NCBI GenBank assembly: GCA_002423125.1
Contig: DIUW01000060.1
Coordinates: forward strand, 1-49,099
From: Legionellaceae bacterium UBA6148
GTDB lineage: Bacteria > Pseudomonadota > Gammaproteobacteria > Legionellales > Legionellaceae
DNA length: 49,099 bases
Direction: 5' to 3'
The position numbers and the translations under genes are program-made. How positions within the stretch are numbered: the stretch's first letter is position 1; each line of letters starts with the position of its first letter. Positions 9,986 through 18,301 of this stretch are shown here, in pieces. The notes under the pieces are model-generated. The model saw only the letters and a list, made by a program, of their open reading frames with translations. It did not search any database and was not told the origin of the DNA.

Positions 9986-11280
9986 CGCTTTATGGCTTTA
10001 GAGGCAGAGCAAAAGTAAAAAGCAAGGCCTAGAAAGAAAAGCGCAACAAGACCCGTGATAAGGCAATCCATCGCTAAAATGAAGTTATGATGGGTTTGAT
10101 AAACAAATGTTGCTAAAAGTAAGCCGAGTGCTTGTATCGACATTTGCATCATGCTCATTACAGCAGATGCGGTTCCTTTCATGATGGGTGTTGAAAACAA
10201 AATATAACGTGACAAAGGCGCTGTAACAAAACCAATACCAAAAAAATAAAGAAGGATTCCAGGTAAAATAAAATAATAAGCTTCTCCGAAATAAGCGGTC
10301 ATGGCAAACATTAAAAATACACCGACGATCACAAAAAATGTTCCTTTAAAAATCAGACTTCGAATAATATGACGGTGCGTCATCCGTTGCAGAAATAGGC
10401 TTCCTAGGATACAAGCGCCAAAAACTGGAATTTGCCATATTCCATATTGAATAATGGAAAGGTGGGCCATTTTCACGAGTAGTACGGGAGACAAAGCAAT
10501 CCAAATAAGGCAAGGTGATCCTATAAGACCTAATGCAATACAACTGAACATAAATGTTGGATTAATGCATAATGCCCAATAGTTTGAAATAATCGTTTTG
10601 GGTGAAAGAGGCACACTATGCAATGTTGTCTTATCCAGTCTTGATACTCCCACGGTTTCTGGCATATATTTCCATAAACCCCACCAAGCGAGGCATGTAA
10701 AGAAGCTAATACCTATAAAAATAAAGCGCCAAGAAGTATAATAAACAACGAGAGCGCCAAAAAAAGGGCCTACCAATGGTGCAATCGTTGAAACATTTGC
10801 CATTAATGCCACCATGCGGATGGCATCCATTTCAGCAAAAATTTCTTGTAAGGCTGCATAACCAACAACGCTAATAAAACATAAGCCCATTCCTTGAAAG
10901 AAACGTCCGAACATGAATTGACTCATTGAGTTAGAGCACGCAATACCAATAGTGCAACAAAAAAATAATACAGCCCCTGAAAGCATGACGACGCGTCGTC
11001 CATATCGGTCCGAAATAGGACCTAAGATTAATTGTAAACTAGCGCCACCAAGAAGGTAGTAGGTGAGTGAATTGGCAATATCGGACTCACGTCCATTAAA
11101 AGAGGCAACAACTTTGATCATTCCCGGCATGATCATATCGTTTGCAATATAGGTCAAAAACTCATACAGAACGAGGAATAAAGCAAAAATTGATGCTTGT
11201 CGGTAGGATATAGGAATTAATGGTTTTGCCATGTTGACAGAGTTACTATGATAAACATTTATTGTACACTGTTCGCTCAT
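9982..11280 (-). CDS. MFS multidrug exporter, Bcr/CflA type
   Basis: This is an inner-membrane major facilitator with about 12 hydrophobic segments in up to 432 residues. The loop between helices 2 and 3 carries GPISDRYGRR, the MFS signature in its Bcr/CflA form, and an early membrane segment reads YIANDMIMPGM, near the usual DxxLPALP position of this family. Bcr/CflA members are proton-driven exporters of drugs and small amphipathic compounds; the substrate cannot be read from sequence. An ATG at 11230-11232 (residue 17, MAKPLIPI) is an alternative start and would remove a short polar leader; neither start has a strong ribosome binding site. The gene converges on the SecA-like pair and overlaps its end by 4 bases. 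No operon partner is visible. Confidence 0.85.
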   Translation of the reverse strand: MSEQCTINVYHSNSVNMAKPLIPISYRQASIFALFLVLYEFLTYIANDMIMPGMIKVVASFNGRESDIANSLTYYLLGGASLQLILGPISDRYGRRVVMLSGAVLFFCCTIGIACSNSMSQFMFGRFFQGMGLCFISVVGYAALQEIFAEMDAIRMVALMANVSTIAPLVGPFFGALVVYYTSWRFIFIGISFFTCLAWWGLWKYMPETVGVSRLDKTTLHSVPLSPKTIISNYWALCINPTFMFSCIALGLIGSPCLIWIALSPVLLVKMAHLSIIQYGIWQIPVFGACILGSLFLQRMTHRHIIRSLIFKGTFFVIVGVFLMFAMTAYFGEAYYFILPGILLYFFGIGFVTAPLSRYILFSTPIMKGTASAVMSMMQMSIQALGLLLATFVYQTHHNFILAMDCLITGLVALFFLGLAFYFCSASKAIKR

Positions 11281-11544
11281 GTCTGTACAGATGGGACCTT
11301 GTGGTTCATTTCAGACGTGTTGCGCGCCCAAGTTTAGAAAGAGAACGGCTGGGACAAAATCAACGAATTTTCAAGAGAGTTTCATTTGTAAATCAATCTG
11401 CGCCAAGCGTACCTATAGAACAGCTATCGGCAGAAGAATTATGAAACATTTTCGCAAATCAGGTCTTTAATGCGGAATATAAGAACGTCACAAACAGCGT
11501 CGCCAACAATGTGCAATTGTTAATGATGGGCCAACCCTTCATGG
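11262..11544 (+). pseudogene. Interrupted reading frame (5' part of a decayed gene)
   Basis: The frame from 11262 reads plausible protein (for example VPIEQLSAEEL), meets a TGA at 11442-11444, and continues in the same frame with coding-like sequence (NIFANQVFNAEYKN, then MMGQPFMDEADR) to a second TGA at 11559-11561. At that point the next frame takes over as the ORF starting at 11545. One stop plus one frameshift within about 120 bases suggests a broken gene whose 3' part is the ORF at 11545-11901. I do not recognise the protein. The first bases overlap the divergent transporter start, so the original 5' end is uncertain. Confidence 0.4.
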
Positions 11545-11901
11545 ATGAAGCCGATCGATGATCGGGATATGGAGAGGCTGGCGTTTGAGAAGGTAGAGTT
11601 GGAGAAGCGTAACCAGGATTTCTTGGGTACCATCGATAAAGTATCGTGCGGGCTCCCGAGGCACATTTTAATGTATATGAGTAAAGACACTAGAGAGACA
11701 GGTCAATGGACTTTATCGGATTTTTTGTCGAAAGAGCATCCTAGCGTGATAAATTTTCCACTCCAAAATTATAACCCGGAATGTGATTTTAAAAGGTTTC
11801 ATGCTTATATACAGAGTAATCGCAACAAGATGAAAGCGATCAGTTTTAAAGTTGAACAACACCTGGAAGACCTGCCATCGAAAAAATTAATGATGAGTTA
11901 G
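11545..11901 (+). CDS. Hypothetical 118-residue ORF, probably the 3' part of a broken gene
   Basis: The product is a charged, helical protein (ERLAFEKVELEKRNQDF) ending LEDLPSKKLMMS, with no signal peptide, membrane segment or recognised motif. The proposed ATG has no convincing ribosome binding site. The preceding frame ends in coding-like MDEADR just where this frame begins with DDRDMERL, which is what a small indel would produce. It is therefore more likely the tail of the decayed gene upstream than an independent gene. A 46-bp hairpin follows about 45 bases after the stop. Confidence 0.35.
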   Translation: MKPIDDRDMERLAFEKVELEKRNQDFLGTIDKVSCGLPRHILMYMSKDTRETGQWTLSDFLSKEHPSVINFPLQNYNPECDFKRFHAYIQSNRNKMKAISFKVEQHLEDLPSKKLMMS

Positions 11902-11946
11902 GAATGGGGAGTGATTAAAACTGCGGATAATCCTAGAACAAGCAGT

Positions 11947-11994
11947 ACGCCATTCTCAACTTTCGGGATCGGGCACGAAAATTGAGAATGGCGT
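11947..11994. repeat. Imperfect palindrome, stem of 13 + 5 bp
   Basis: ACGCCATTCTCAA pairs with TTGAGAATGGCGT; after one mismatch, TTTCG pairs with CGAAA around a loop of about 10 bases. No T-run follows, so it is better described as a palindromic repeat than a typical terminator. A related, eroded sequence (CCATTCTTAACTTTCGTGCCCG-like) lies near 12955-12976, suggesting a dispersed element. Confidence 0.7.
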
Positions 11995-12010
11995 TAGGAT
12001 GATCATACCC

Positions 12011-12274
12011 TTAGGACATGCGGCATGCAGTAGACAAAGGACTATTCACTTCCTCACTCTCACTCTCACTCGTATCGTTGGGAGAGAGGTTGAAAAGATG
12101 GGGGTGTACTAGTGATTTTTCTTCTGTTGAAGGGGGCAAAGTAAAAGAACCATTATCAATAAAAAATTTATCTTCCATATTAGATTCTATAGCGGGACGA
12201 AGACGTGGAGCGGGTGGTGTTTGTTTTGGTTTTTCAAGGAATTTTTTGTTCGTCGTCATTTTTTTTGGGCTCAT
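12011..12274 (-). CDS. Small hypothetical protein with its own promoter
   Basis: The 87-residue product is polar and probably disordered: a Lys-rich start (MSPKKMTTNKKF), a Pro-rich segment, and an acidic Ser-Glu stretch near the end encoded by a CTCACT-type tandem run. It is preferred over the overlapping plus-strand ORF because a perfect TATAAT box lies on this strand at 12307-12312, about 33 bases before the ATG, with a purine-rich AGAGAA upstream of the start. No family is recognised. It stands alone in a repeat-rich, decayed stretch. An acidic Glu/Ser-rich C-terminal region is common in Dot/Icm substrates, but that is only suggestive. Confidence 0.5.
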   Translation of the reverse strand: MSPKKMTTNKKFLEKPKQTPPAPRLRPAIESNMEDKFFIDNGSFTLPPSTEEKSLVHPHLFNLSPNDTSESESEEVNSPLSTACRMS

Positions 12275-12306
12275 GTTAAGTTCTCTTATTTAATTAGTTC
12301 GTCCGT

Positions 12307-12312
12307 ATTATA
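12307..12312 (-). promoter_or_regulatory. -10 box TATAAT for the 87-residue gene
   Basis: A perfect TATAAT on the minus strand lies about 33 bases upstream of the ATG at 12274. The upstream sequence is very AT-rich but shows no good -35 hexamer at 16-18 bases. Confidence 0.5.
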
Positions 12313-12429
12313 CACAAAAAAATATTTAATGCTATAAGAAAGAGCATCATCTCGTGATTGAATGCAGTATGTTGCGCGCGATGATTTTTTGGATTTATCG
12401 GAATTCCCTAAATGTACACCAAAATTCGT

Positions 12430-12450
12430 CACTGCGTTCGCAAAGACGAC
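12430..12450. repeat. Half copy of the CGTTCGCAAAGACGAC palindrome family
   Basis: The 21 bases contain CACTGCGTTCGCAAAGACGA, nearly identical to the right arms of the full palindromes at 43489-43566 and 46887-46990. The left arm is missing here, and a run of seven T follows 3 bases later. It looks like a remnant of the same dispersed element. Confidence 0.7.
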
Positions 12451-12546
12451 GGATTTTTTTAATTCGTTGACCCAGGCGGCTTTAACGCCTCTATAGCATG
12501 ATCAACTGCCTCGACTTTCTTAGCAGAATCCGTTGGACACTGTTTT

Positions 12547-12895
12547 TTAAAAAAAGTCGAGCAATAGCCTTGAGAAGAGGCCATATGCACGATCACCGCT
12601 GGAATTAATCCATTGGTTAGCACTCGTGTCCGCTAATATCCTCGCTCGATGACTGGCATCCAGTTGTTCCTCTGAAAGGCTCCATATCATATCAAAATGC
12701 TCTTTTGTGTTGAGAAGGGCACCGAATCGCCCTTCCAATCCTTCTAAGATATAAGTTCTATTAGATACTGCTCATATTGCACGAGGGTGATCTGGCCTTT
12801 CGAGTATAACAACGACAAAAAAACATTAAACGCAGAATGTTGACCACAATGGTTCTCGCCATGCTTTTCATCTCGCTGATTTAACACCTTCGCTG
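12547..12895 (-). pseudogene. Frameshifted coding remnant
   Basis: Reading the minus strand from 12895, one frame gives coding-like protein (LNQRDEKHGENHCGQ, then LYSKGQITLVQYEQYLIEL) ending at a TAG at 12744-12746. A second frame overlaps it and continues (TYILEGLEGRFGALLN, then SLSEEQLDASHRARILADTS) to a stop at 12547. Together they read as a single helical protein broken by one indel near 12745-12780. No promoter or start is evident and no family is recognised. With the T-run and palindrome remnants nearby, this is best called a decaying gene. Confidence 0.4.
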
Positions 12896-12967
12896 ATCAT
12901 GTTCAGGAGGTAGTCAAGGCTAAAGATAAAATATTGAGACCATAGAACTCAAGCCATTCTTAACTTT

Positions 12968-13021
12968 CGTGCCCGTGCCCGTGCCTCTGCCTGGAATTTC
13001 AACTGATCGGGCAAGGGCACG
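12968..13021. repeat. GTGCCC tandem run with an inverted partner
   Basis: CGTGCCC is repeated in tandem from 12968 and is complementary to GGGCACG at 13015-13021, giving a weak hairpin. The flanking CATTCTTAACTTTCGTGCCCG resembles one arm of the palindrome at 11947-11994. Apart from this, the remnant at 12547-12895 and the ORF at 13093-13407, I see nothing else in the 1.2 kb between 12294 and 13533. Confidence 0.45.
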
Positions 13022-13092
13022 TAGGCGCTGGGGAGCAATTGTCAACATACCCTAGTGACATTTAAATTGTCGAGGCCAAAGAAATAACAGCC

Positions 13093-13407
13093 TCATGATG
13101 ATCTAGATCGAGTTGGTTGAGTTATTTGCGACATTAGAGCCGTATTTTGTACCTCTTCTTTCCTCATTTCACCTACAACATCTTTTCCTTGGTTAAAGAA
13201 TTTATTATTTTTTATAACTCTATTCGGTGGGTTGTTATCTAAATCAGGATATTTAATTGGGATTATTCGACTGGTATAAAATAATTCACGAGATTGGGTG
13301 TTTTTTGATAAGGTTTGAAGAAATCTTCTCACTTTAAAGCCTCCAAAAAGGTTGTCTGGGACAATATTAACACAATTATAAATATAAGTCACCAACAAAA
13401 AAGACAA
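13093..13407 (-). CDS. Doubtful 104-residue ORF
   Basis: The frame opens with TTG and has no ATG until late, and no ribosome binding site is seen. The translation nevertheless looks protein-like in its second half (TSRIIPIKYPDLDNNPPNR, then FFNQGKDVVGEMRKEE). It may be the end of another decayed gene in this accessory stretch. No family is recognised. Confidence 0.25.
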   Translation of the reverse strand: MSFLLVTYIYNCVNIVPDNLFGGFKVRRFLQTLSKNTQSRELFYTSRIIPIKYPDLDNNPPNRVIKNNKFFNQGKDVVGEMRKEEVQNTALMSQITQPTRSRSS

Positions 13408-13533
13408 AGACGAACACGTCGGGCCTGCGCCGTTCCGATGGGTATAGATACGGGTGTTAAAAATAAAGACTTATTGAAGAAATAAGTGGCTTGTGCTACG
13501 CTTAGGATAAGAGAAATTTGAGGCGAGAAACGT

Positions 13534-14859
13534 ATGTTATTTAAAGGAACCATTACGCGGTTGAATTATACTACAAAGAGGCAAGTTCAGCGGCTTGCAA
13601 AAAATGCGTTTGAAGCCTCAAATAAGAGTACTAGGCTGAATTACTTTCATGACAATTCGGTAGCTCCTGAAGAAAACTTTAAATTATCCGATCATCGTTT
13701 TGCGATTTCGCATTTTGTTACTGAAAAATCAAAAACAAGCTCTCAACAAATGCTTGCGCCATGGCAAAAAAAAGGAGAGCCGCCAGCAGCTTCGTTTTCT
13801 TGTTTACATTGGAATATTTTAAAACAATGCCGTAAAACGGCTCATGGATATAACAATGGATTTGGGATTGTTGAAACAAAAGAAGACTACATTGAACGTT
13901 TATCCCAAATTGGGATCTTTATTAGGCAACTAGTGAAAGAAAGAGAGGCTAATGGAGCAAGTCCTATCTCGATAGGCTGTTTAGAAGAAGCGCCTATTAC
14001 CGAAGAGGGGAAAAAAGCACTTATGGATGGTATAAATCAAGGCGATTCTAAATATAAAATAATTGATAGTACTGCTTGGGGTATATTGACTTTCGTTGAT
14101 CCGACCTTGGTACCGGCGATATTTAAAGTTCATGGTCCATCGACGAATACAGAAAGTCAAATCGATACTCGAATTGCAGAGTTCGAATTTAAAGTTGCTA
14201 ATGAGTGCTCGGCTCACTTATTTAACGTCCATTTGCCTCACCCTGATACAGAAGCGGATGCAGAGAAAACACAAGATGCATTAAATGTCGTTTCCGATAA
14301 ATTTGTCGCAAATTTAATGAATTCCATTCTGAAAGGAAGATTGAACGATACACAGATTCTTGTTGGGGATTGGAATTTAGATCCAGAAGATGTTAACGCA
14401 GCAGTTGAAGAACGATTAAATGACCTTTTTGGTGAGTTAGGAGTCCATTCTAGCGTACATATTGCTTATGGAGAGAAGGGGCATCGTAAAGAACAAGGAG
14501 AGGATATCACTGTAGATGCCTCTGTATGCGTACATTATTCTATACCCCCCGATCTTCTTAAAATGGCTCAAGATCAAGTTCAATCTTATATTGAAGAAAA
14601 AGAAGCCGAGCACGATCGTGCTCAGAAGAAATCAACTGAAAAAACGTCAGATCCCGTTTTTCAAGAGACTAAGCCCCAAATGGCGATGGATAATTTATCT
14701 GCGGCCACTCTAAAAAAATATAGAGAACATCACCAATTATCGATGCTTATTCCGGCAAAGGAATCCGTATCGCATTTTAAGAAACAGATGCAAGAAATGG
14801 GGGGTAAAGACGATGAAAGCCCGGCAGCCTCAATAGAAAAAAAGGGGATATTACCGTAA
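13534..14859 (+). CDS. Endonuclease/exonuclease/phosphatase-fold protein
   Basis: The 441-residue product carries the ordered motifs of the EEP superfamily (DNase I, exonuclease III, sphingomyelinase and inositol phosphatases): LHWN at 91-94, LEEAP at 150-154, FNVHLPH at 230-236, GDWNLD at 278-283 and VDASVCVH at 327-334. The metal-binding Asn, Glu and GDxN motifs and the first catalytic His are present. The usual C-terminal SDH motif is not obvious; EHHQLSML near the end is the closest candidate. An N-terminal extension of about 85 residues and a charged C-terminal tail fall outside the domain, and there is no signal peptide. GAGGCGAG lies about 8 bases before the ATG. The substrate (nucleic acid, phosphoinositide or lipid) cannot be told. 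The gene's end overlaps dbpA by 9 bases. Confidence 0.75.
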   Translation: MLFKGTITRLNYTTKRQVQRLAKNAFEASNKSTRLNYFHDNSVAPEENFKLSDHRFAISHFVTEKSKTSSQQMLAPWQKKGEPPAASFSCLHWNILKQCRKTAHGYNNGFGIVETKEDYIERLSQIGIFIRQLVKEREANGASPISIGCLEEAPITEEGKKALMDGINQGDSKYKIIDSTAWGILTFVDPTLVPAIFKVHGPSTNTESQIDTRIAEFEFKVANECSAHLFNVHLPHPDTEADAEKTQDALNVVSDKFVANLMNSILKGRLNDTQILVGDWNLDPEDVNAAVEERLNDLFGELGVHSSVHIAYGEKGHRKEQGEDITVDASVCVHYSIPPDLLKMAQDQVQSYIEEKEAEHDRAQKKSTEKTSDPVFQETKPQMAMDNLSAATLKKYREHHQLSMLIPAKESVSHFKKQMQEMGGKDDESPAASIEKKGILP

Positions 14860-16266
14860 TTTTTTCACTTTGACTGTCCGACCCTTTAGTTTCCCATTTT
14901 GAAAATAACGAAATGCTTTATCCGCATAGTTTTGATGTATTGCAACATAGGAACATAGCGCACTGATGTCTATTTTACCAATCGCATCAGCAGGTAACTC
15001 GGCATCTTTTGTTAAAGCACCCAAAATATCACCCGCTCGAATTTTTTCTTTTTTGCCAGCATCCAAACACACGGTGACCATTTCTGGGGGTGTGATGGTC
15101 GCATCACTCGTATTTAATGAACTCATGTGATTCCAAACGATCGGATGAGTTAGATGATCTTCGATCAGGCAAACGCGCGCTGCATCAGTTGGAAGAACAA
15201 AGCTGAGAGCGAGTCCTTGATGTCCAGCTCGTCCAGTTCGACCAATCCGGTGAGTGTGGACGTCACTTTCAAAGGCTAAATCATAATTAATGACAACGGG
15301 GAGTTCTTTGATATCAAGCCCTCGAGCGGCAACATCTGTGGCAACTAGAATCGAGATACTTTGATTGATAAATCTCACAATGGCTTGGTCACGCTCCGCT
15401 TGTTCCATGTCCCCATTTAATGCGATTGCACTGAAGCCGGCATAGGTTAATGATTCAACCAGTTCCGTTGTTTGTTGTTTTTTATTGCAAAAAATCAGTG
15501 CCGAACGCGGTTTGTAATGCAGTAATAATGCTTTGAGTAACGGAAATTTACTGGCATTAGTTGTTACTTCATAAAAACGTTGATCGATGTCAAAGGGGGT
15601 GTGGGCCGTTTCAATAACGACTTCTTTGGGATGTTGCATGAATTGCTGACTTAACGTTTTGATTTCTGGAGGATATGTCGCAGAAAACAATAATGTTTGT
15701 CGTTTTTTAGGACAGACTGAGATAATTTCCTTTATAGTATCGAAAAATCCCATATCGAGCATGCGATCGGCTTCATCGAGAACAAGCGCGCTGAGTTTAC
15801 TCACGGAAAGTGTCGCTTTGTTGAGATGCTTTTGTACGCGTCCTGGCGTTCCAACAATGATATGTGCGCCATGTCGTAAGGAATCTAATTGAGGCTTCAT
15901 CGGAGTGCCGCCCGATAAATTTAAAATTTTAACATTCTGCATCAGGCGCGCTAAACGACGTAACGTTTGACAGACTTGCTCCGCTAATTCACGTGTTGGG
16001 CATAATACGAGGGCTTGCACTGCGAAATAGTCTGCATTCAAGTGATGTAATAAAGAAAGCCCAAATGCGGCCGTTTTACCGCTACCTGTTTTAGCTCTTG
16101 CTATCACGTCTTCGCAGTTGAGCATAATGGGTAGGCTTTGCGCCTGAATAGGAGTCATTGTTTCATAACCAAGCGAAGTGAGGTTATCAATTAATGCGGA
16201 TCGTAGTGGCAATTCGGAAAAAGAGTTAAGGGATTGGGATAAGTTTTCAGGCTCAGTTTGACTCAT
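14851..16266 (-). CDS. dbpA: ATP-dependent RNA helicase DbpA
   Basis: This DEAD-box helicase remodels 23S rRNA during large-subunit assembly. The classical motifs appear in order: AKTGSGKT, PTRELAEQV, VLDEADRMLDMGF, SAT, ARGLDI and HRIGRTGRAG. The C-terminal domain (KIRAGDILGALT, then GKLKGRTVKVKKLR) matches the DbpA RNA-binding domain that recognises hairpin 92 of 23S rRNA, separating it from RhlE/SrmB-type helicases. I chose the ATG at 16264-16266 (MSQTEPENL) because AAGAGA lies 9-10 bases upstream; an in-frame start at 16332 would add 22 residues. The resulting 471 residues fit the E. coli protein (about 457). It converges on the EEP-fold gene. Confidence 0.93.
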   Translation of the reverse strand: MSQTEPENLSQSLNSFSELPLRSALIDNLTSLGYETMTPIQAQSLPIMLNCEDVIARAKTGSGKTAAFGLSLLHHLNADYFAVQALVLCPTRELAEQVCQTLRRLARLMQNVKILNLSGGTPMKPQLDSLRHGAHIIVGTPGRVQKHLNKATLSVSKLSALVLDEADRMLDMGFFDTIKEIISVCPKKRQTLLFSATYPPEIKTLSQQFMQHPKEVVIETAHTPFDIDQRFYEVTTNASKFPLLKALLLHYKPRSALIFCNKKQQTTELVESLTYAGFSAIALNGDMEQAERDQAIVRFINQSISILVATDVAARGLDIKELPVVINYDLAFESDVHTHRIGRTGRAGHQGLALSFVLPTDAARVCLIEDHLTHPIVWNHMSSLNTSDATITPPEMVTVCLDAGKKEKIRAGDILGALTKDAELPADAIGKIDISALCSYVAIHQNYADKAFRYFQNGKLKGRTVKVKKLR

Positions 16267-16422
16267 GAAGATTCTCTTTTGGTAAATGATGTGCAGAATA
16301 CCATGGTCTGCATTAAATTCGAAGTAATTCATTTGGATTGAGGCAAATTCCAGTCAAACCTCAGTCATTGAGGATGAGTTTAAATCAAGTTATGATGCAT
16401 GATGATAAAACGAGAGACAACG

Positions 16423-17355
16423 ATGAGCTACCTGATTAATTCAAGACAGTATTCAGCCCAGCAACCACTGGACGTTGAATTAGCGTATACCCCTGCCAAA
16501 AATTATCTATTTGATTTGGATTATCTCACCACGATTGCGGTAGAGGGGGATAATGCAAGTGAGTTTCTTCAGGGGCAATTAAGTTGTGATGTCCGTGACG
16601 TAACGACTCAGCAAATGCGGCAAGGATTGATGTGTAACCTTAAAGGTAGGGTTCTTGCGATCTTAGACGTTGTTTCTTGGATGAAGCACGGGCTTTACCT
16701 TGTCGTTCCCGAAGATTTGTGCGCTGCTACACAAGCATCACTTGCAAAAACAGCACTTTTTTCACGTGTCCAACTTCATCAAAATCCAATCAAACTATTC
16801 GGTTTGTATGTGCAAAATCAAGACGATCTGAAACCATTAGGCATGGAGTTACCGGCTGATCGCTACGGTGTTGTGTGCCAAGAAAATAGTTGTTGTTACA
16901 AAATTGATGAGTCGTTTTATATTCTGATGGTTCAACCTGACGCGAGTGATGACTTATGTGATCCGTTTATGATGCATCATCAATATCGAGGATCCCTCGC
17001 TTGGCATGCCCTTCAATTACAGCATCTGCGAACAGAAATTTATCCCGAGTCACGCGGAATGTTTTTGCCGCATCGATTGAATATGCATCAAACCGGTTAT
17101 ATTAATTTTAATAAAGGGTGTTACAAAGGACAGGAAATTATTGCGCGAATGCATTATCGTGCAACACAAAAGCATTTCTTAGTTTGTTTTGATATCCAAA
17201 CAAGCATTGTTCCTCAACCTGAGTTAGCGTTGTACAGTGATGATGGGCTTTCGGTTGTTGGTGAGGTCGTTGATTATTGTTGTTTGGGTGATGATTATTA
17301 TCGTGTAGTGGCAAGCGCGTTGATCAGTTATCAAGGAGAGTACGTACTTGCTTGA
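16423..17355 (+). CDS. ygfZ: tRNA-modifying protein YgfZ (folate-binding, GcvT-like)
   Basis: YgfZ supports iron-sulfur enzymes such as MiaB in a folate-dependent way. The diagnostic motif KGCYKGQE lies in the C-terminal half, followed by IIARMHYR; FLQGQLSCDV near the N-terminus is typical of the GcvT/YgfZ fold. I chose the ATG at 16423 (MSYLINSRQY) because CGAGAGA precedes it by a few bases; an upstream ATG at 16399 would add eight residues. The product of about 310 residues is close to E. coli YgfZ (326). The gene is divergent from dbpA and runs towards map. Confidence 0.9.
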   Translation: MSYLINSRQYSAQQPLDVELAYTPAKNYLFDLDYLTTIAVEGDNASEFLQGQLSCDVRDVTTQQMRQGLMCNLKGRVLAILDVVSWMKHGLYLVVPEDLCAATQASLAKTALFSRVQLHQNPIKLFGLYVQNQDDLKPLGMELPADRYGVVCQENSCCYKIDESFYILMVQPDASDDLCDPFMMHHQYRGSLAWHALQLQHLRTEIYPESRGMFLPHRLNMHQTGYINFNKGCYKGQEIIARMHYRATQKHFLVCFDIQTSIVPQPELALYSDDGLSVVGEVVDYCCLGDDYYRVVASALISYQGEYVLA

Positions 17356-17367
17356 CCCCGAGATCCC

Positions 17368-18135
17368 TTATTTACGTTCTTCATTGCGGATGGTTAATAT
17401 TTCAACCCCATCACTCGTAACCAGCAATGTATGCTCCCACTGCGCTGAAAGACTGTGATCCTTGGTGACAACCGTCCATTGATCGGGTAATAAACGTGTT
17501 TGATGTTTACCGATATTGACCATTGGTTCAATTGTGAATGTCATTCCTTCAACTAGCACTTCGCGTGTATTTGGGATGCCGTAGTGAAGGACTTGAGGAT
17601 CTTCGTGGAACACGCGACCAATACCATGACCACAATAATCACGAACAACGGAGCATCGATTTTTTTCTGCGTGCTGTTGAATTGCGTGACCAATCGTGCC
17701 GAGATGAACGCCTGGCTTTACTAATCCAATACCGATATTTAAACATTCTTGTGCGATTTTAACCACGTGACGTGCTTGAATGGATGGAGTCCCAACACAA
17801 AACATCTTACTCGTGTCACCATGATATGAGTCTTTGATAACCGTAATGTCGATATTAATAATATCCCCATCTTTTAACACTTTTTTTCCAGGAATTCCAT
17901 GGCAAACCACGTGGTTCACTGAGGTACATATCGATTTCGGGAAGCCATTATAATTTAAGGGTGCAGGAATAGCGTTTTGAACATTGACGATGTAATCATG
18001 ACAAATGGTGTTTAATTCTTCAGTGGTTATTCCCGGTTGAACGTAGGGCCCAATCATTTCAAGGACTTCAGCTGCTAATCGACCAGCAACGCGCATTTTT
18101 TCAATTTCAGAAGCTGTTTTTATACTAATTGCCAT
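17368..18135 (-). CDS. map: Methionine aminopeptidase type I
   Basis: It removes the initiator methionine from nascent proteins. The dinuclear metal centre is recognisable: DITVIKDSYHGDTS supplies the two Asp, GHGIGRVFHEDP the His, EGMTFTIEP and QWEHTLLVT the two Glu, and CHGIPG holds the substrate-contacting His79. The ATG at 18133-18135 gives a 255-residue protein, the usual type I length (E. coli 264); an in-frame TTG at 18150 is less likely. It lies alone, converging on ygfZ and divergent from mip. Confidence 0.95.
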   Translation of the reverse strand: MAISIKTASEIEKMRVAGRLAAEVLEMIGPYVQPGITTEELNTICHDYIVNVQNAIPAPLNYNGFPKSICTSVNHVVCHGIPGKKVLKDGDIINIDITVIKDSYHGDTSKMFCVGTPSIQARHVVKIAQECLNIGIGLVKPGVHLGTIGHAIQQHAEKNRCSVVRDYCGHGIGRVFHEDPQVLHYGIPNTREVLVEGMTFTIEPMVNIGKHQTRLLPDQWTVVTKDHSLSAQWEHTLLVTSDGVEILTIRNEERK

Positions 18136-18301
18136 ATAGATGAATTCCAAGTGTTTAATTTGATGGGATAATCAATGAAATAATCTTATAATAGTAGCAT
18201 ATCATCTATAGTAATTCTATTTGAAATTAGGCAGAATAGATGAGCATTTTGGGGTGGTTTGATTTGTTTGAATTTTAAAAAGATTAACAAGGGGATTGTT
18301 T

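Noticed and set aside
11442..11444. TGA as a recoded (selenocysteine-type) codon
   Set aside because: No SECIS-like hairpin directly after it, and a frameshift lies 100 bases on, so decay is the simpler reading.
12018..12293. Plus-strand 91-codon ORF opposite the 87-residue gene
   Set aside because: The minus-strand frame has a perfect -10 box and a purine-rich site before its ATG; the plus frame has neither, and its hydrophobic end is the mirror of the Lys-rich start.
12294..13533. tRNA or structured RNA in the gene-poor stretch
   Set aside because: No TTCGAATCC-type loop, acceptor pairing or riboswitch core was seen by eye on either strand.
16267..16332. Longer N-terminus for DbpA
   Set aside because: The downstream ATG has a good ribosome binding site and gives the family start; the extra 22 residues do not resemble DbpA.
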